This document shows, piece by piece, positions 36,760-48,699 of a DNA stretch of 64,000 nucleotides. The DNA comes from Sphagnum magellanicum (taxonomy: Eukaryota; Streptophyta; Sphagnopsida; Sphagnales; Sphagnaceae): contig CM038911.1 in the NCBI GenBank assembly GCA_021904315.1, forward strand, positions 6,669,390 through 6,733,389, written 5' to 3'. A program made the translations under genes and the position numbers. The notes under the pieces were generated by a model, which was not told the origin of the DNA, did no database searches, and saw only the letters and a list, made by a program, of their open reading frames with translations. Within the stretch, counting starts at the first letter, position 1; each line of letters opens with the position of its first letter.

Positions 36760-37580
36760 GTGTTTGGAGGTCAGCTCAATGAGTCCCCCAATCTCCATGA
36801 ATCCCTTCTGTGAGGGTTCAATCTTCTCCTCTCTTCACCTCCCAGACCACCTCCACCTTCTGGGATTCTTTCTCATGGTTTTTGTACTGTTTTTTTCCCC
36901 TTGAGTTTGAACTCCAGAAGAGCATTTTGGTTCTTGGGTTTGGGTGTTCACACTTGTCCTCGGCATCCTCCAGGCTTGCAGGTTAGGTTGGGTTTGCCTT
37001 CTTTTGACTATCCAGTAATTTTCCAGGTGACTGAGTCTCAGGTTGGTGCTCTTAGCCATGGGTTTTCACTTCAAATTGGCACCCTGGAAGGAGTTTTTTT
37101 TTTCTTGTATCGTGATCTAGAGCTGTAGGCCTTTCCAAGAAGTTGATGTCACCTTCTCTTGGCCATATAGATATTTCTCCACCTTCTGCAGGTCAAGCTG
37201 GACTTTTTTTTCCTGATAGGTTGGTTTCCCTTTAATGGTGAATTTTGTTGTACAGTTTTGGGCCCATGAGTGAAAGGTATTCATTTCATCACTGGCTTTT
37301 GCATTGCCTTCCATTTTGTGAAATTTCATGGTCATTGACTATAATAAGAGTCCATGTATACCCAAGAAGCTCCAGTTTTGTCTCTTCATGTCACAAATCC
37401 TCAAGTATATTTTGTGCCTTGTGCCTGTCCTTTTGCATCCTTATCATGCACTCTGGAGTCCAGGACCAGAAGTTCAAGATTTCAGCAAGATCATAGCAGG
37501 AACTCACACCTTTTTGGGGGTTAGGGTAAATAGGTTTTCTAGATTGTTTTGCATGATGCCATGCATTGGATCTTTTCTTG
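36760..37580. other. Spacer between STN1 and the SMC6 retrocopy, possible minus-strand retroelement debris
   Basis: Minus-strand reading gives long but broken frames (for example QKDRHKAQNILEDL, LLGYTWTLIIVNDHEISQNG, and a Pro/Arg-rich piece at 36840-37060). They look coding-derived but I do not recognise the family. It may be a decayed retroelement gene next to the SMC6 retrocopy. Confidence 0.35.
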
Positions 37581-37584
37581 CAGC

Positions 37585-38760
37585 ATGGAAGAAATTGCGG
37601 AGAAGGCAGGGTCAATCAAGAGGATAAAACTGGAAAACTTCATGTGTCATAGCAGCTTGATCATTGAGCTGCTATGGGAACTGCACAAATTTCATTACAG
37701 GGCATAGTGGGAGTGGCAAGAATGCCATCCTCACTGCTCTCTGTGTTGCATTTGGAATCAAAGCAAAGGGCACACAGCAAGCTTCCTCCTTGAAGTATTT
37801 TATCAGCAAAGTGGCTATGGTTCTGTGTCAGTTGACATCAAGGATGAAGGAGAGGATGCTTTCAAACCTCTCTTGTACAGTGGAGTGCCGAATCACAAAG
37901 ACCACCCAGACCTTCTGCATGAAGGATGAGAAGGGTAAGAAAGTTGCTGGCAAGAGGGAGGACCTTCAAGAGCTTTTGGACCATTTCAACATTGAGGTGG
38001 ACGATCCTTGTGTCATCATGACATAAAACAAGAGCTGTGAGTTCCTCCATACTGGGAGTGGCAAGGAGAAGCTCAAGTGTTACTTCAAAGCTACACTGCT
38101 GCAGCAAGTGGCAGAGCTCCTGATGACAATATGTGAGAATGCAGGTGCTTTGGTTGAAGAGCTCAAACAGGAGATTGCACTTTTCATTGAGGAGCTCAGA
38201 ACTCTAGATGAGTATATCAGGAATGCACAGGAAATTGAAGAGATGGCACAGCAGGTTGGGGTTCTAAAGAAGAAACTTGCTTGGTATTTGGTATATGATA
38301 CGCAAAAGAAGGTCCAACTAGAAGCACAAAACCTTGAGAAGCTTCAGAGCTGCATTCCAACCTGTCAGAGAAAGATTGATGAAGCTGAGGTGGTTACCAA
38401 AAATGTGCAGGAGGCCATCTACTAGAAGTGAGCTTCAATTGCTGGCCTCCTTGAAACATGTAATGAATAGGGGAATTCCCAGAATGAGCTTCAGCAAGAG
38501 CTCTCATGTGTGACTTGGGAAAAAGCAGGATTCGAAAAGGACTTGAACAACAAATGATGTCAGATTGCAAGGCAGATGGAGCAGTTGCAAACACTTGATC
38601 AACACGCTGCAGATGTTTGCAATCATCATGTCCAGGATACTCAAGCTGAAGATTCAGTTAGACAGGAGCAGTTTGAGAAGCTTAACCTGGATATTGAAGC
38701 TGTTCAACATGAGCTTAGAAAGATTTGAGAAGAGGAAGCAAGGATAAATTGATGACATAA
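37585..38760 (+). pseudogene. SMC6: SMC6 processed pseudogene, truncated
   Basis: The sequence starts ATG and reads MEEIAEKAGSIKRIKLENFM then CHSSL, as at the SMC6 N-terminus. The Walker A region FITGHSGSGKNAILTALCVA follows after a frameshift (normally GQNGSGKSA). Then KGTQQASSLKYFI, DIKDEGEDAFKPLLYSG, DHFNIEVDDPCVIM, FLHTGSGKEKLKCYFKATLL, QQVGVLKKKLAWYLVYDTQK and IPTCQRKIDEAE appear in order. There are several frameshifts and stops, and no introns, although plant SMC6 genes are heavily split. It therefore derives from a reverse-transcribed mRNA. It stops partway into the first coiled coil at about 38.76 kb, lacking the hinge and Walker B half. SMC6 is a subunit of the SMC5/6 DNA-repair complex; this copy cannot make it. 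Confidence 0.88.
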
Positions 38761-38769
38761 ATCAGCAAA

Positions 38770-40570
38770 TCAGTCAGTTCTTCACAAAGCAATGACTAGG
38801 TTTTAAGGTGATCCATCTATTGGTTCATAAATAGCCATCTGAATGTCCTGAGGAGGTGATGCCACTAACCTCATTTCTCATCCCAAGAAATCTTCTTAAG
38901 AATATATATTCCAAGGTGTAGTAAATAGACAGAATTTCATTCAGGATCCATATTACAACTGGTAATCTCTTCTGAAGAAGTAAAATCACACTTCTGTGAT
39001 TGCTGGCTGAAGTAGACCAACTGGTGTAAATCCATGCAGCAAGTTAAGTTTATCTGCTGAGCAACGAAGGCAGACTATTAATAGATGTGCATATCACAGC
39101 AATCTGTTGACAGTGTAGGTTGTATTCATGATGGCTATTCTAAGGATAAAGTAGGGTAGTCATACTGACATTTTATGAATGGCCGAGCAGCCAAACATTT
39201 AACTTCTGTTGGATAGTGTTCATTAAGAGTGACATTACCATGGTTAACCAAGGTTTGCTGCTATTGCTGCTCTCCATGATTATCTATGGTACTGCTATTT
39301 CAATGAACATTATCTAATAAATTGTTTGGATATCCAGGTTTTCTAGTATTCCATAGTGGATCATGATCTGATCTGCTTTGGATCTGGGTTTGCATCAAAG
39401 TTCGTTAGGTATCAAGAAGCTCTTGTTAACTCAACTGCCATTGACATTTGCCATGGTATTCAAAGTGTGGTTTTGTAGTCATGAGTGCCTGATGGATAAA
39501 TGTGGGCTATATCATGGCTGTAAGTGATTCTCAACCATGTTCATTATTGTGTCATGGACCAACAATGAGGCTCTGCTATTTGATGTGCTTTTTGCAGCAA
39601 CATTCATTGCTGTCCAGATGATTGAGGCATGCGTCGCCATCATTCCAGAATTGAGATATGGCGACTTTGATAAACTTCTTGAGATTTTGTATGGTTGCTA
39701 AAGTTATGATTATTTTGCATCCTTTTCTCTCTTCTGGAGTAGCATTTTCCAGTGATAAAGCACATAATTTGTTTACTGCAATGTTTGATCCTAGGTACAA
39801 AACAGTGTTGGGTGGGTACTTGTGAACATACCAGTAAACTCAAATACTAATCTTGGCACTTTGTCATTCCATGGCTTTGAATGCTTATGGACTTTTATGA
39901 CAAGGCTTTCAACATGTCTTTTTTGTATGTATTTGGCACATGTGCTGTGGTGAAAAAATTGTTGTCATCAAAGAAACAAATGGTATTGACATATCTTGCC
40001 ACTTTAATTGGACTTGTGTTCAAATGAGAATAAGGTTATGTAGGCCAGAAGCTATATTGACATTTCCTGTGTCATTGTCTTCACAATTCTTCCTGAAGGT
40101 CATGAGGTTGACACTCATGCCTACAAATCAAAAATTGATAATTAAAAATTGACTGGTGACAAATTGTGAGTCTAGTGCTAGGAAAATAGACTTGCCAATA
40201 GTAGTCAAGGCTCAATTGTTTTAGATATTTAGAAGGAAGCATCCAACCTTCAATACTTTCTAAACCAGACGAAATCCAAACCTAGAGTTCACCCTTTACA
40301 TTTATCCAGTTAATATTCATTATAGCTTTAGTTCTTGTGATTGTCTCACCAAAGTTGGTCTGTAATTCCCTACTTTGCCTGGCTCATATTAGTTTGTTAA
40401 CAAGTCATCCATACTTTGTTTATTTATCTTGTGGTGCATAGCCAACACCTAAAGCCCTACTATTCTCTATTGGGAAAATTCCACCTGAGGGATCCATTAT
40501 TTTTCAGTTCCAGCAAAACCTGAATAAATGTGACAAGAATGAGTGAAGCCCTAACCTTATAGTTGTCACT
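38770..40570. other. Intergenic region, nothing recognised
   Basis: No domain motif was recognised on either strand. Composition is moderate, like the introns of nearby genes. A short phrase near 38777 (cttcacaaagcaatgactagg) echoes one at the STN1 3' end (36731-36752), perhaps by chance. Confidence 0.45.
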
Positions 40571-40579
40571 TGCATACTG

Positions 40580-40710
40580 TCAGAGCACAGCCTTCATCAT
40601 GAATAGCAGTGATCAGATGCCATGACTCCCCCACTAACTTATCAGCTCCTGATGGTGGGTGTGGGTATACAATCCATTCAAAATCTTGAGCACACCATTA
40701 TACGAACACA
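40580..40710. repeat. Local dispersed repeat, copy 1
   Basis: It has the pattern cagag, cttcatcatgaatagcagtg, atcagatgccatgact, ttatcagctcctgatggtgg and gtgggtatac, and is repeated at 41400-41505 and 42443-42565 in the same orientation. It lies downstream of the VAMP72 gene. Confidence 0.75.
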
Positions 40711-41167
40711 TAGTTTATGGAGATGAGATCAGCACACCAAGAAAATATATTTGAGACACATGAAACTACCTCCAGGTCTATAATTATCTCTTCACAGCAA
40801 AGTGACCCACAAAATCAGAAGTTCAAAACTAATGTGGCCAACCAGATCACCTTGACAATGGATGGCAGGGTGAACAGCCTGCAGAGCATCAAAGCTAGCA
40901 CTTGCCCTTAAAAGAGCAAGGTGATGCTGCACTTCCACAATGCTGTGAAGCTCAGTGCCCTCTATAAGTAACAATATCCTCCACCAAAACAATAGCAATT
41001 AATGAGGCTGCATCCTCAAATACAAGTCCTATGCATGAGCTTGCTTCTGCAAGAACATGGAAATGGGAGTAGAAAACTGGGACCTAACTTGCTAAGAACA
41101 AACAATGTCAACTTACTGCCTATGCCAGAAAAATGCACCACATGGAATCTGAGGCACAAGGATGATT

Positions 41168-44100
41168 TCAGGCTTTGTTTGAGTGACAAACAAAGCCATG
41201 GCAGATAGACAGATATATGATGAGGATAATAACAATGATGATTGCCAGCACAATAAGCTTGACTTTGAAGTTTTGGAACCACATCTTGCGTCGCAGTTGC
41301 TTTCCTTGTCGCTGAAAGTTATCAGCCTGCAATGAAAGCATACCATTCGTATCAACCCACAGAAGAGACAACTGTATTTCAAGACTTCAAAAAAAGTATT
41401 AGAGCATCACTCTCATCATGGATTGCAGTGACCAGCTGCCATTACACACCACTGATTTCATCAGCTCCTGATTGTAGATGTAGATAAGCATAAACTAATC
41501 TACTAAAACTGGTCAGACACAAAGAACACAGGAAAGCTTTGCAGAACCAGAATGGAAGGGCAAGAGCATGAGATGAAGAAAGCAGTCTATTCCTCAGAGA
41601 AAGACTATAACAGACCTGAGATCTGAGATTTTCTGTCTTGTCAACCAAAAGTTCAATCTTTTCCCCACGATCAAGAACCTGTACAAAGATGTTCAAGGTA
41701 ACAGTTACCAGTTTGCTATTGTCCAGCAAAAACTAATGCTTTGATCAAAATATACATTGACAAATGTAAAACATTTTCCTTTTAACATGGTTTATAGTTC
41801 ATATGCCATTGCAAGGTGAGTACTACAGGAAAAATGGCAGATACCTTCTCAATGTTGTCCATCATGATACCTTTCACCTCAGCCACTTGGGATTTGATCT
41901 TTGAGATCTTGTTCATCTCCTCAGGGTGCTCCACACAGTACTGCATGTGCTCCTTTAGCTTTACCCTGAATCAAATTCAAAACAGGTTGAAATCAACCCA
42001 AAAACTGCAAGTGAGCATGACAAAGAAGCTCAAACATGAGAGACTTTATAAAAGCATGCAGAAGCTCTTCACAGCCACAGATCCATTGCCAACTCTTTAA
42101 GTAACCATCTGCCTGCTTTCTCACCCAAATTCCTTGCCTACAGCAGGTGTAACAGTGCCATTCCCTGCCAGATAACGACGCTTGAAGTCTTCTTTGATGC
42201 GCTCCAAGAATGTAAATGGAATTTGCCTACCAAACTCTTCATCAGCAACAACCAGATATGCTGCACACCATTTGCAACAAAAAAATTAAGTCAACATACT
42301 CCCATACCAGTCCAATGGAGAAGTTTAACAGAACATATCTCTGAAATTGCTGAGAAATCTCAACAGCAACAATTTGAAGGTAACATGACAATGAGTGCAG
42401 TCATAACCTTATGAGAGTTGCTCATGTGCCATAACCTTAAAAAGTGTCAGACCATCACCTTCATCAGGAATGGCAATGATAAGCTGCCATGACTATACAC
42501 TGACTTCATCAGCTCCTACCAGTGGGCGTAAATATGCACATAGTAATCTACCCAAATTTCTGAGCAAACCATCATACAAAATCTACATCCTGAGTTTCTG
42601 TTGCATTTCTGGAAGCAACAAGAAGAACCAGCCATGATGTTCACTAGCATTCCAGAGACATGGCTGATCAAAAAGGTCAATAGTATCCTCATCACAAGCT
42701 GCAATGGATTTGCTTCCTTTTAGCATGTCACTGTACAAGCAGGCATCTAAGCCAAAGGCAAAGAGAGGCCAACATAGAGGGTAGTGGTTGGAGACTCCTG
42801 CATCCTGAAGATATCCTTTAAGCACACCACTGTTAACTACTTGGATGCAGAATGTCCACTAAAGCCACTGGAACACATATCTATGAAAATGCAGAGATAT
42901 CTCCACAAAATGATGCATACTTGCAAATTGAAACTTGCACATCTACTTCTCTGGTCATATTTTGACACAATCATTTAGTATTAAATGGAACCACATCAGA
43001 GACAAAAATGGCATACTCTGCCAACAAAAGGTGTCTGTTCCAACCTTGGGGACACTGTCTCTCTTTCAAGCAGATTTTTCTGCACAAAAATTTGTCATTT
43101 TGTGCACTGAACTGTGATTATACTTTTGTTGCAAGCCTTCAACAACCAGTTGGCTTGGTCAGCTATCATAAAGCTAGGTTGACTGTCATGGTTAAGATAA
43201 ACATGCAGACACTATGGTCTTACGACCAAACACTAACCGATACCATAGTTTAACAGGTTGATCCTATAACCTGCAAATATTCAATTTGTTTATTGCTGCA
43301 CTCCAGATTATTAGGTGTAAGAATGATTCCTTTTATCTCAAAAACTTGCTCCTCAAGTGTCCCATGGTGACTTCAAAGGTCACACAATCAACTTTGTCAG
43401 GATTGTTAAACCATCATCCTCTTTTTTGAGTACTGAGAATCCCTACATTTCTAGGACTTAAGTCAACCTGAAAATAATTGAATGATCACCTCATAATAAG
43501 GTTATGGATGTTTCACATCTGACAAATAAGCAAGCACAAAAAAGAGGACACAGAACTCAAAATAAATGAGAAAATTAGACCAAAAAACTAGGAGTGGTTT
43601 GAACAACAGCTACAGCTGCACACAGGATCAGGGACATTCAACAGCAAGGCATGTTGTACTGACCACCTTCAACATCCCCAATGACTTGCATCAGCTCCCA
43701 GCAATTGATGGAGCTTCATGTCAAGCATCAACCAACATACTGAGCTTCTGTTAGAAGACTGGTAGTAATGGGATGACTCAGCCATCTGGCTGGCTAGCTC
43801 AACAAAACCTAAAAGAGAAGGAGGAGACCCAAAAAAAAAACAGGAAGAATGATGAACACAAACACACACACACAAAGAAAAGAAAAATAGAACAGAAGTG
43901 TAAACTGAAACAAGAAAATAGGAAGAAAAAGAGAGGAATAAGACAGAACTTTCAGAGGCTGAACTTTAGTGGACAAAGTGCAATTTCTGAAGCTCACCAC
44001 CTAGGGTTAAAGAAGCTCTTGAAATAGTTATTTTAAAGATTCCAAAGACAGAAGCATCAAACACAAGCAAACCTCTGGTGTAATTTAAAAGAAACTTTGA

Positions 44101-45242
44101 AAAAGACAATGCAGCAGATTCATTGAACATAAACTCTGCATCTGATGACTGACATCTTGTTCTCCAGAAAACAGTGCTGTAAAGGGATGCCAACGAATCA
44201 TTGCAACTGCATAGCTCACATATCAACACAACTAATTTCCATAAGCTTAATTTGGTCAGTAAATGTGAGGAAAGTGACAATGAAAGAAATTATTTTGAAA
44301 ACGAAGGAAAAACCACACCAAGATATCAACATAATTTTCTGTTTGAAACTCACATACCAGAACTTCAATACCAGACCATCCTATAGAAACAAGACCTGAT
44401 GCAACATGTCATGTTTTTAGACTGTTGTCATGAGTATATTCAGCAGAAACTCAAGAACAGTTTGAACTCTATTGAACCTTAAGAAGTTCATACAAGAGAT
44501 ACATGGTATCAAGTTAAGATAGACAGAAAGACCTAATTGTTGTTTTTTTCTAAGCTCAGCATTATGCAAGAGGTCCAAGCAGTTCCCTAAGCTATTTCAG
44601 ATTACAGTTCACATCAGACTTTAAATGTGGAACTAGTCCATCCAAGGAAGAACCAGCTGATATTGCAACCCTTCCAAGACACACAAACCTCCCTTGAATG
44701 TGAGGTCTACTGTTTTGGAGTGTTATTATTATCTAGCTCTGTGCAACCCAGGATCTTTCACCAAAAGACAACATTCCAAACCTTTAATCTTATGAAGTGA
44801 ATGATACTCTCACTTATATCCCACAGATACATACTAAGGAACGATACCATCTGTTTTTCTGATCTCGTCGGTGCACTCTACTGCTGCACCGGCCAGAGAG
44901 CGTGTGAGGACAAAGAAAAGAGGCCCTTGAAGTTCTGAGAGATACAATCTTCAAGCTCGAAAGGGGGCAGAGAAGGTATGGAAGAAGGAAGAAGATCCAA
45001 ATTGCCAGGGAAAAAGAACGACAGAAAAATAAAGAGGGTGAGACAAACGTACTATAGCCATCTTCAACGAGGTAGTTGAATGTATGTTGATCACAGGTAT
45101 AAGTGAACTTGTTGTTGTTGGCGGGCAGCTTCTGCAGGCACTGTATAGCAATGGTGCTGAAGTTTCCGGAGAAAGCTGTGTACTCTGCCAGCACGTTTGT
45201 GCCGTTGGCCACGAAGCTGTAAATGAGAGATTGTCCCCCCAT
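41168..45242 (-). CDS. VAMP72: VAMP72-type R-SNARE (VAMP721/722-like)
   Basis: Five exons by my reading: 45242-45053, 42260-42125, 41965-41845, 41678-41616, 41326-41168, with intron 1 about 2.8 kb. All introns are GT-AG with matching phase, giving 222 residues against about 219-220 for the family. Exon 1 starts [20 protein letters not shown], the longin domain; the in-frame ATG at 45260 would add six residues that the family lacks. Exon 2 has [20 protein letters not shown]. Exon 3 has [16 protein letters not shown] and the start of the SNARE helix. Exon 4 has [20 protein letters not shown], with the zero-layer Arg at about residue 153. Exon 5 has [11 protein letters not shown] and a C-terminal membrane anchor (about 194-215) ending SICHGF. 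It drives fusion of secretory vesicles at the plasma membrane and cell plate. All expected family features are present. Confidence 0.93.
41400..41505. repeat. Local dispersed repeat, copy 2 (VAMP72 intron 4)
   Basis: It matches the 40580 copy: agagcatcactctcatcatg, gattgcagtgaccagctgcc and catcagctcctgattgtag. It sits in the intron between exons 4 and 5 of VAMP72. Confidence 0.75.
42443..42565. repeat. Local dispersed repeat, copy 3 (VAMP72 intron 1)
   Basis: It matches the other copies: cagaccatcaccttcatcag, gaatggcaatgataagctgc and catcagctcctaccagtggg. It sits in the long first intron of VAMP72. Confidence 0.75.
43858..43876. repeat. Short (CA)n-like tract in VAMP72 intron 1
   Basis: It is an interrupted acacacacac run next to an A-rich stretch. 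It is an ordinary intronic microsatellite. Confidence 0.8.
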
Positions 45243-46390
45243 CGCGCTCTCGTCCTGCACAGAAAGATCTAATTATCACAAAGAATATTTCAACACAAAA
45301 GAGAGCCTCCAAGCTTCAGAAAAAGAACGACCGCTCTCTGAAAGATAAGCCACGCATTCATTTTTGTTAAGAATCTCAGAACTCCTCGACTATTTCCCGA
45401 TCTCACTCAAGTAAACAAAAAATCCGAGCTCTTGCACGCTACACTCCCGTTCTCTTTCCTATTTTTCCTTAACCAAGGGGATCGGAGATGTCTTCAAAAC
45501 CTACCTGTAACTACTATGGCAGCCACGCTACCTGCACGCGCCCCCGCCCGGATACAATATGGCAACCACTGAAGTCCACGCTCCGGAGAACGCGAAGAAG
45601 ACGGATCTGAGACGAGTAAAAAGAATTCCAGTTACTTAAGATCTTCTGCACCAAAATGTGAAGCGGGCAAGCTAACTGTACTGGAGAAGGAGGATCGATA
45701 ATGGAGCGACCAAGACCCCGGACACCTACGGCAACCCCCGACGAGGAAAGGCAAGAGGAAATGCCCGCACCACAAAGAACCACTCCTCTCCGTCTCTCCC
45801 GCTCATCTCTTGGCCTGTCTTGACTCGTAAACTTCGTTACGGATCCAGAACTTGTTTCCAACGCCACTTCCGTGGACGGAAACCTAAACTCCTTTTCTGT
45901 TTCTCATCCACCACAGTAACCTTGGTTAGGCTACCAGACGGCAACCTGTCACCAAATTAAATAAGGGGTGTGTCACACTGTGGCCTTGCCATTTACATTT
46001 AAAAGTATCTTAAGGTAAAAGAAGAATTATGGAAATTCAAATATTTCACCATGCAAAAATATAATCTTAGAAAAATCCTCTAAAAGAAACCAAAATCCTT
46101 CAAGATATCATAACTCTATAACTAATCTCAAGTTTCAACACAAGCCAAAATATCATCTTTCAAAAATCCTCATATAAAAATAGACCTACTACTTAGGGGC
46201 CAAAATCACTTAAGATACTATACTCTATAATGAATCTAAACACAATATCCTTGCCTTGGTAGGCAAAGCCAAAAATTGGCCATGGATGAACCAGCACCCA
46301 CGCTGTTATGTAACAACCATGATATATAGAAACCCCAAAATCATTTTAACTAGCTAGTGTAGCCTGTGCTGTTTGTTGGCCCAAAGTGTG
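45243..46390. other. Upstream region of VAMP72 (leader and promoter), no other gene
   Basis: 45243-45900 is noticeably GC-richer than the regional background, as expected for a plant 5' leader and promoter. No TATA box was assigned with confidence. 45960-46390 reverts to AT-rich sequence with no recognised content. Confidence 0.5.
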
Positions 46391-46400
46391 AATTGATGAA

Positions 46401-46485
46401 ACCCTGCCAAACTTTATAAAAAGAAAGCACCCAAGAATGGGAGAGGAAAAGAAACAAACAGCAAGGATCAAAGTCCAAGCAGGCA
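46401..46485. repeat. Dispersed repeat, copy 2
   Basis: The sequence accctgccaaactttataaa plus aagaaagcacccaagaatgg and gagaggaaaagaaac matches 35062-35145 in the same orientation, with about 80 percent identity by eye. Confidence 0.65.
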
Positions 46486-46943
46486 AAAGAGCCCCAAAGA
46501 GGAGAGCCACAAAGAGGTAAAGAAACTACTAAGTGTCGAAACCTCCACCAGTTGCATGAAGCATATCAATGAAAGAAAGGAGGAGTTAGGCCCAATAAAG
46601 TTCCAAGCCTAGAAAAACTCTCCCTTACAATAATAACAGCCCACCTTGAAATGGAGGTGGCATGCACTCTTTGTAATGTCATTTACACTTTTTGTCTTTA
46701 AAAGGAACACAAAACCAATAAAGGAAGGCCTTCGTGCCCTTTGCTGTCCACTCCATCTTAGCACATCGATGCAAAAAATTATTGGCTTGCTAACGAAGAC
46801 ACCCAAAAACCTCTATGGCAAAAGGAAGAAATATATATGTTGGGTAATAATCACAATAAAGTCCTTCCTTCACCTAAATAGGCATTGTTGTAGCCATCCC
46901 ATGGAAAATAACCACTTGTGATATCAAGTATGTTCAAGTGGGG

Positions 46944-47079
46944 TTGACAATGATGACATCGACCAATGTGTGAATGTCATCCACCACAATGTCAAACCAC
47001 TAACAAAAGGATTGACAATGATGACATCGATCAATGTGTGAATGTCATCCACCACAATGTCAAACCACTAACAAAAGCA
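46944..47079. repeat. Near-perfect 68-bp tandem duplication
   Basis: The unit starts ttgacaatgatgacatcga and ends ctaacaaaag. It is present at 46944 and 47012 with one clear substitution (gaccaatg against gatcaatg). The near identity implies a recent duplication. Confidence 0.95.
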
Positions 47080-47084
47080 GTAAA

Positions 47085-48395
47085 AAAAAGATGGTGGAAG
47101 AACATGGATTTGATTTCGCAATATGTGAATTGGTTAAACTATTCAACTAATTTTTCCTTCCAAAACATGAATTTCTTTTTGTAACTAAATTGAATTTTCA
47201 ATGACAAAATTATTCAAAATTCAATATGTCCTACACATTGTTTATTTATTAAAAAAATTCAAAATCACCTTTCATTAAATCTTACTTGCCTCTCCAACAA
47301 TACCAAGAATGTGCCTAAATCTTCTTTTAATTTTTAGTTTTGATTTAAATGAATTTTTAGTGAAATAATTGTTTGATATTCAATAGTTGAAAGGCAAGGA
47401 ATTAAAAAACACATTCACATGCTTGCTATAAGCATAAAAGCAAATTTCATGCAACACATAATTGGCCTCCAATTGAGATGATTGAAATTTGAAAATTGAT
47501 GTCAATGGTAACCTCTTCATCTCCATTGTATGAGATAAAATATCAACGAAATCTTTATAATGCAATCTCAAAGATGATCACAATTGTATAAACCAAATTT
47601 CATCACAAAAAAATATGAACGTCATGTTTGCAAAAATGAATTCATATGACATGCACAAGTTTGAATCTCCTAACATTCATATGAATCATTAGGCACACCT
47701 TGTCATGACTATCATGGTTTTGAAATGGTATAACATAGATAAATTTATGTTTGTTTGCAATTTTCATTGATATGCGATGCCATTTTTGACAAATTTCATT
47801 ATGTTTTTGTCCATTTAAAGAATTTCATTGGTACAAAGGTTCTTGATTTGATCAAATGGACAATTTGAATATTCGACTTGATTACTATTATACTAATATA
47901 TGGTTTATATTACATAACATTATGACATATTATATTAGATATATTAATATAACATTATATGTGGATATCTACCACCAAAGATATTAACTTAATAGAAGAT
48001 TTATCAATTTTCAAGATGAAGAATTGACTTGTAACTCAAAATTGTCTAGTTGTATGTTTGTGATGGATAGTGACAATATAATGAAAATAATTTGTCACAA
48101 AAATATTTCGTCAAACAATGCATCATATTGCATCAGTAAAGTTTCATGGTTATTTTGAAATGGTGGGTATGTGGAGAGATCTAAAGCCAAGGATTCCAAT
48201 CCCATGGTTATGTTTGGGTGGAAATGGGTTTCAAAATATGGGAGGTAAGTAATATTGTTTGCTTTCTTATCATGATATTGTTTATGTTTGTCATCAAAGA
48301 CCAATACGACGTTAATTTGTTTCAATTGTTAAGTACACACACCTTGAACAAACAAAAAAAAAAAAGATGAACGTTAATGTTGTTGATGGTCCACA
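47085..48395. other. AT-rich intergenic region, nothing recognised
   Basis: 47880-47990 is especially rich in tata/atat dinucleotides. No coding motif was seen. Confidence 0.5.
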
Positions 48396-48691
48396 CATCA
48401 CAAATTTAACAAATCATGACTTAGAAACGGAAATTTTGTAACATTAATTCATTCATAATTTGTACAAAAAAATCTTAATGATTCTAAAACATTTAACACA
48501 TGAATTTATTGGAAGATACGAAATTCGTGTGACATTCATTCATTTATAGATTCGTATTTTATTTATCAACACATGTATTTGTGTGTCAAATGTGTTTTCA
48601 ATGATATTTGTGTGTAAAATGTATAAACTTATAAATGAACAAACTTCGTATGATTTTCATTATTAATTTGTCACATGCTAATTTTATGATG
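48396..48691 (-). mobile_element. MITE-like element, family 2, copy a (296 bp)
   Basis: Its termini are CATCACAAATTTA on the left and TTTTATGATG on the right, forming imperfect inverted ends. Read on the minus strand, its body (ttaataatgaaaatcatac, tacattttacacacaaatat, cttccaataaattcatgtgt) matches the plus strand of 57750-58056. Two-base CA repeats flank it (48394-48395 and 48692-48693). It has no coding capacity. Confidence 0.7.
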
Positions 48692-48699
48692 CAAGTAAG

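Noticed and set aside
44814-45052. Continuation of VAMP72 exon 1 as a longer open frame
   Set aside because: The family sequence stops matching at LVEDGY and a GT donor (gtacgt) sits exactly there; exon 2 resumes the match in phase.
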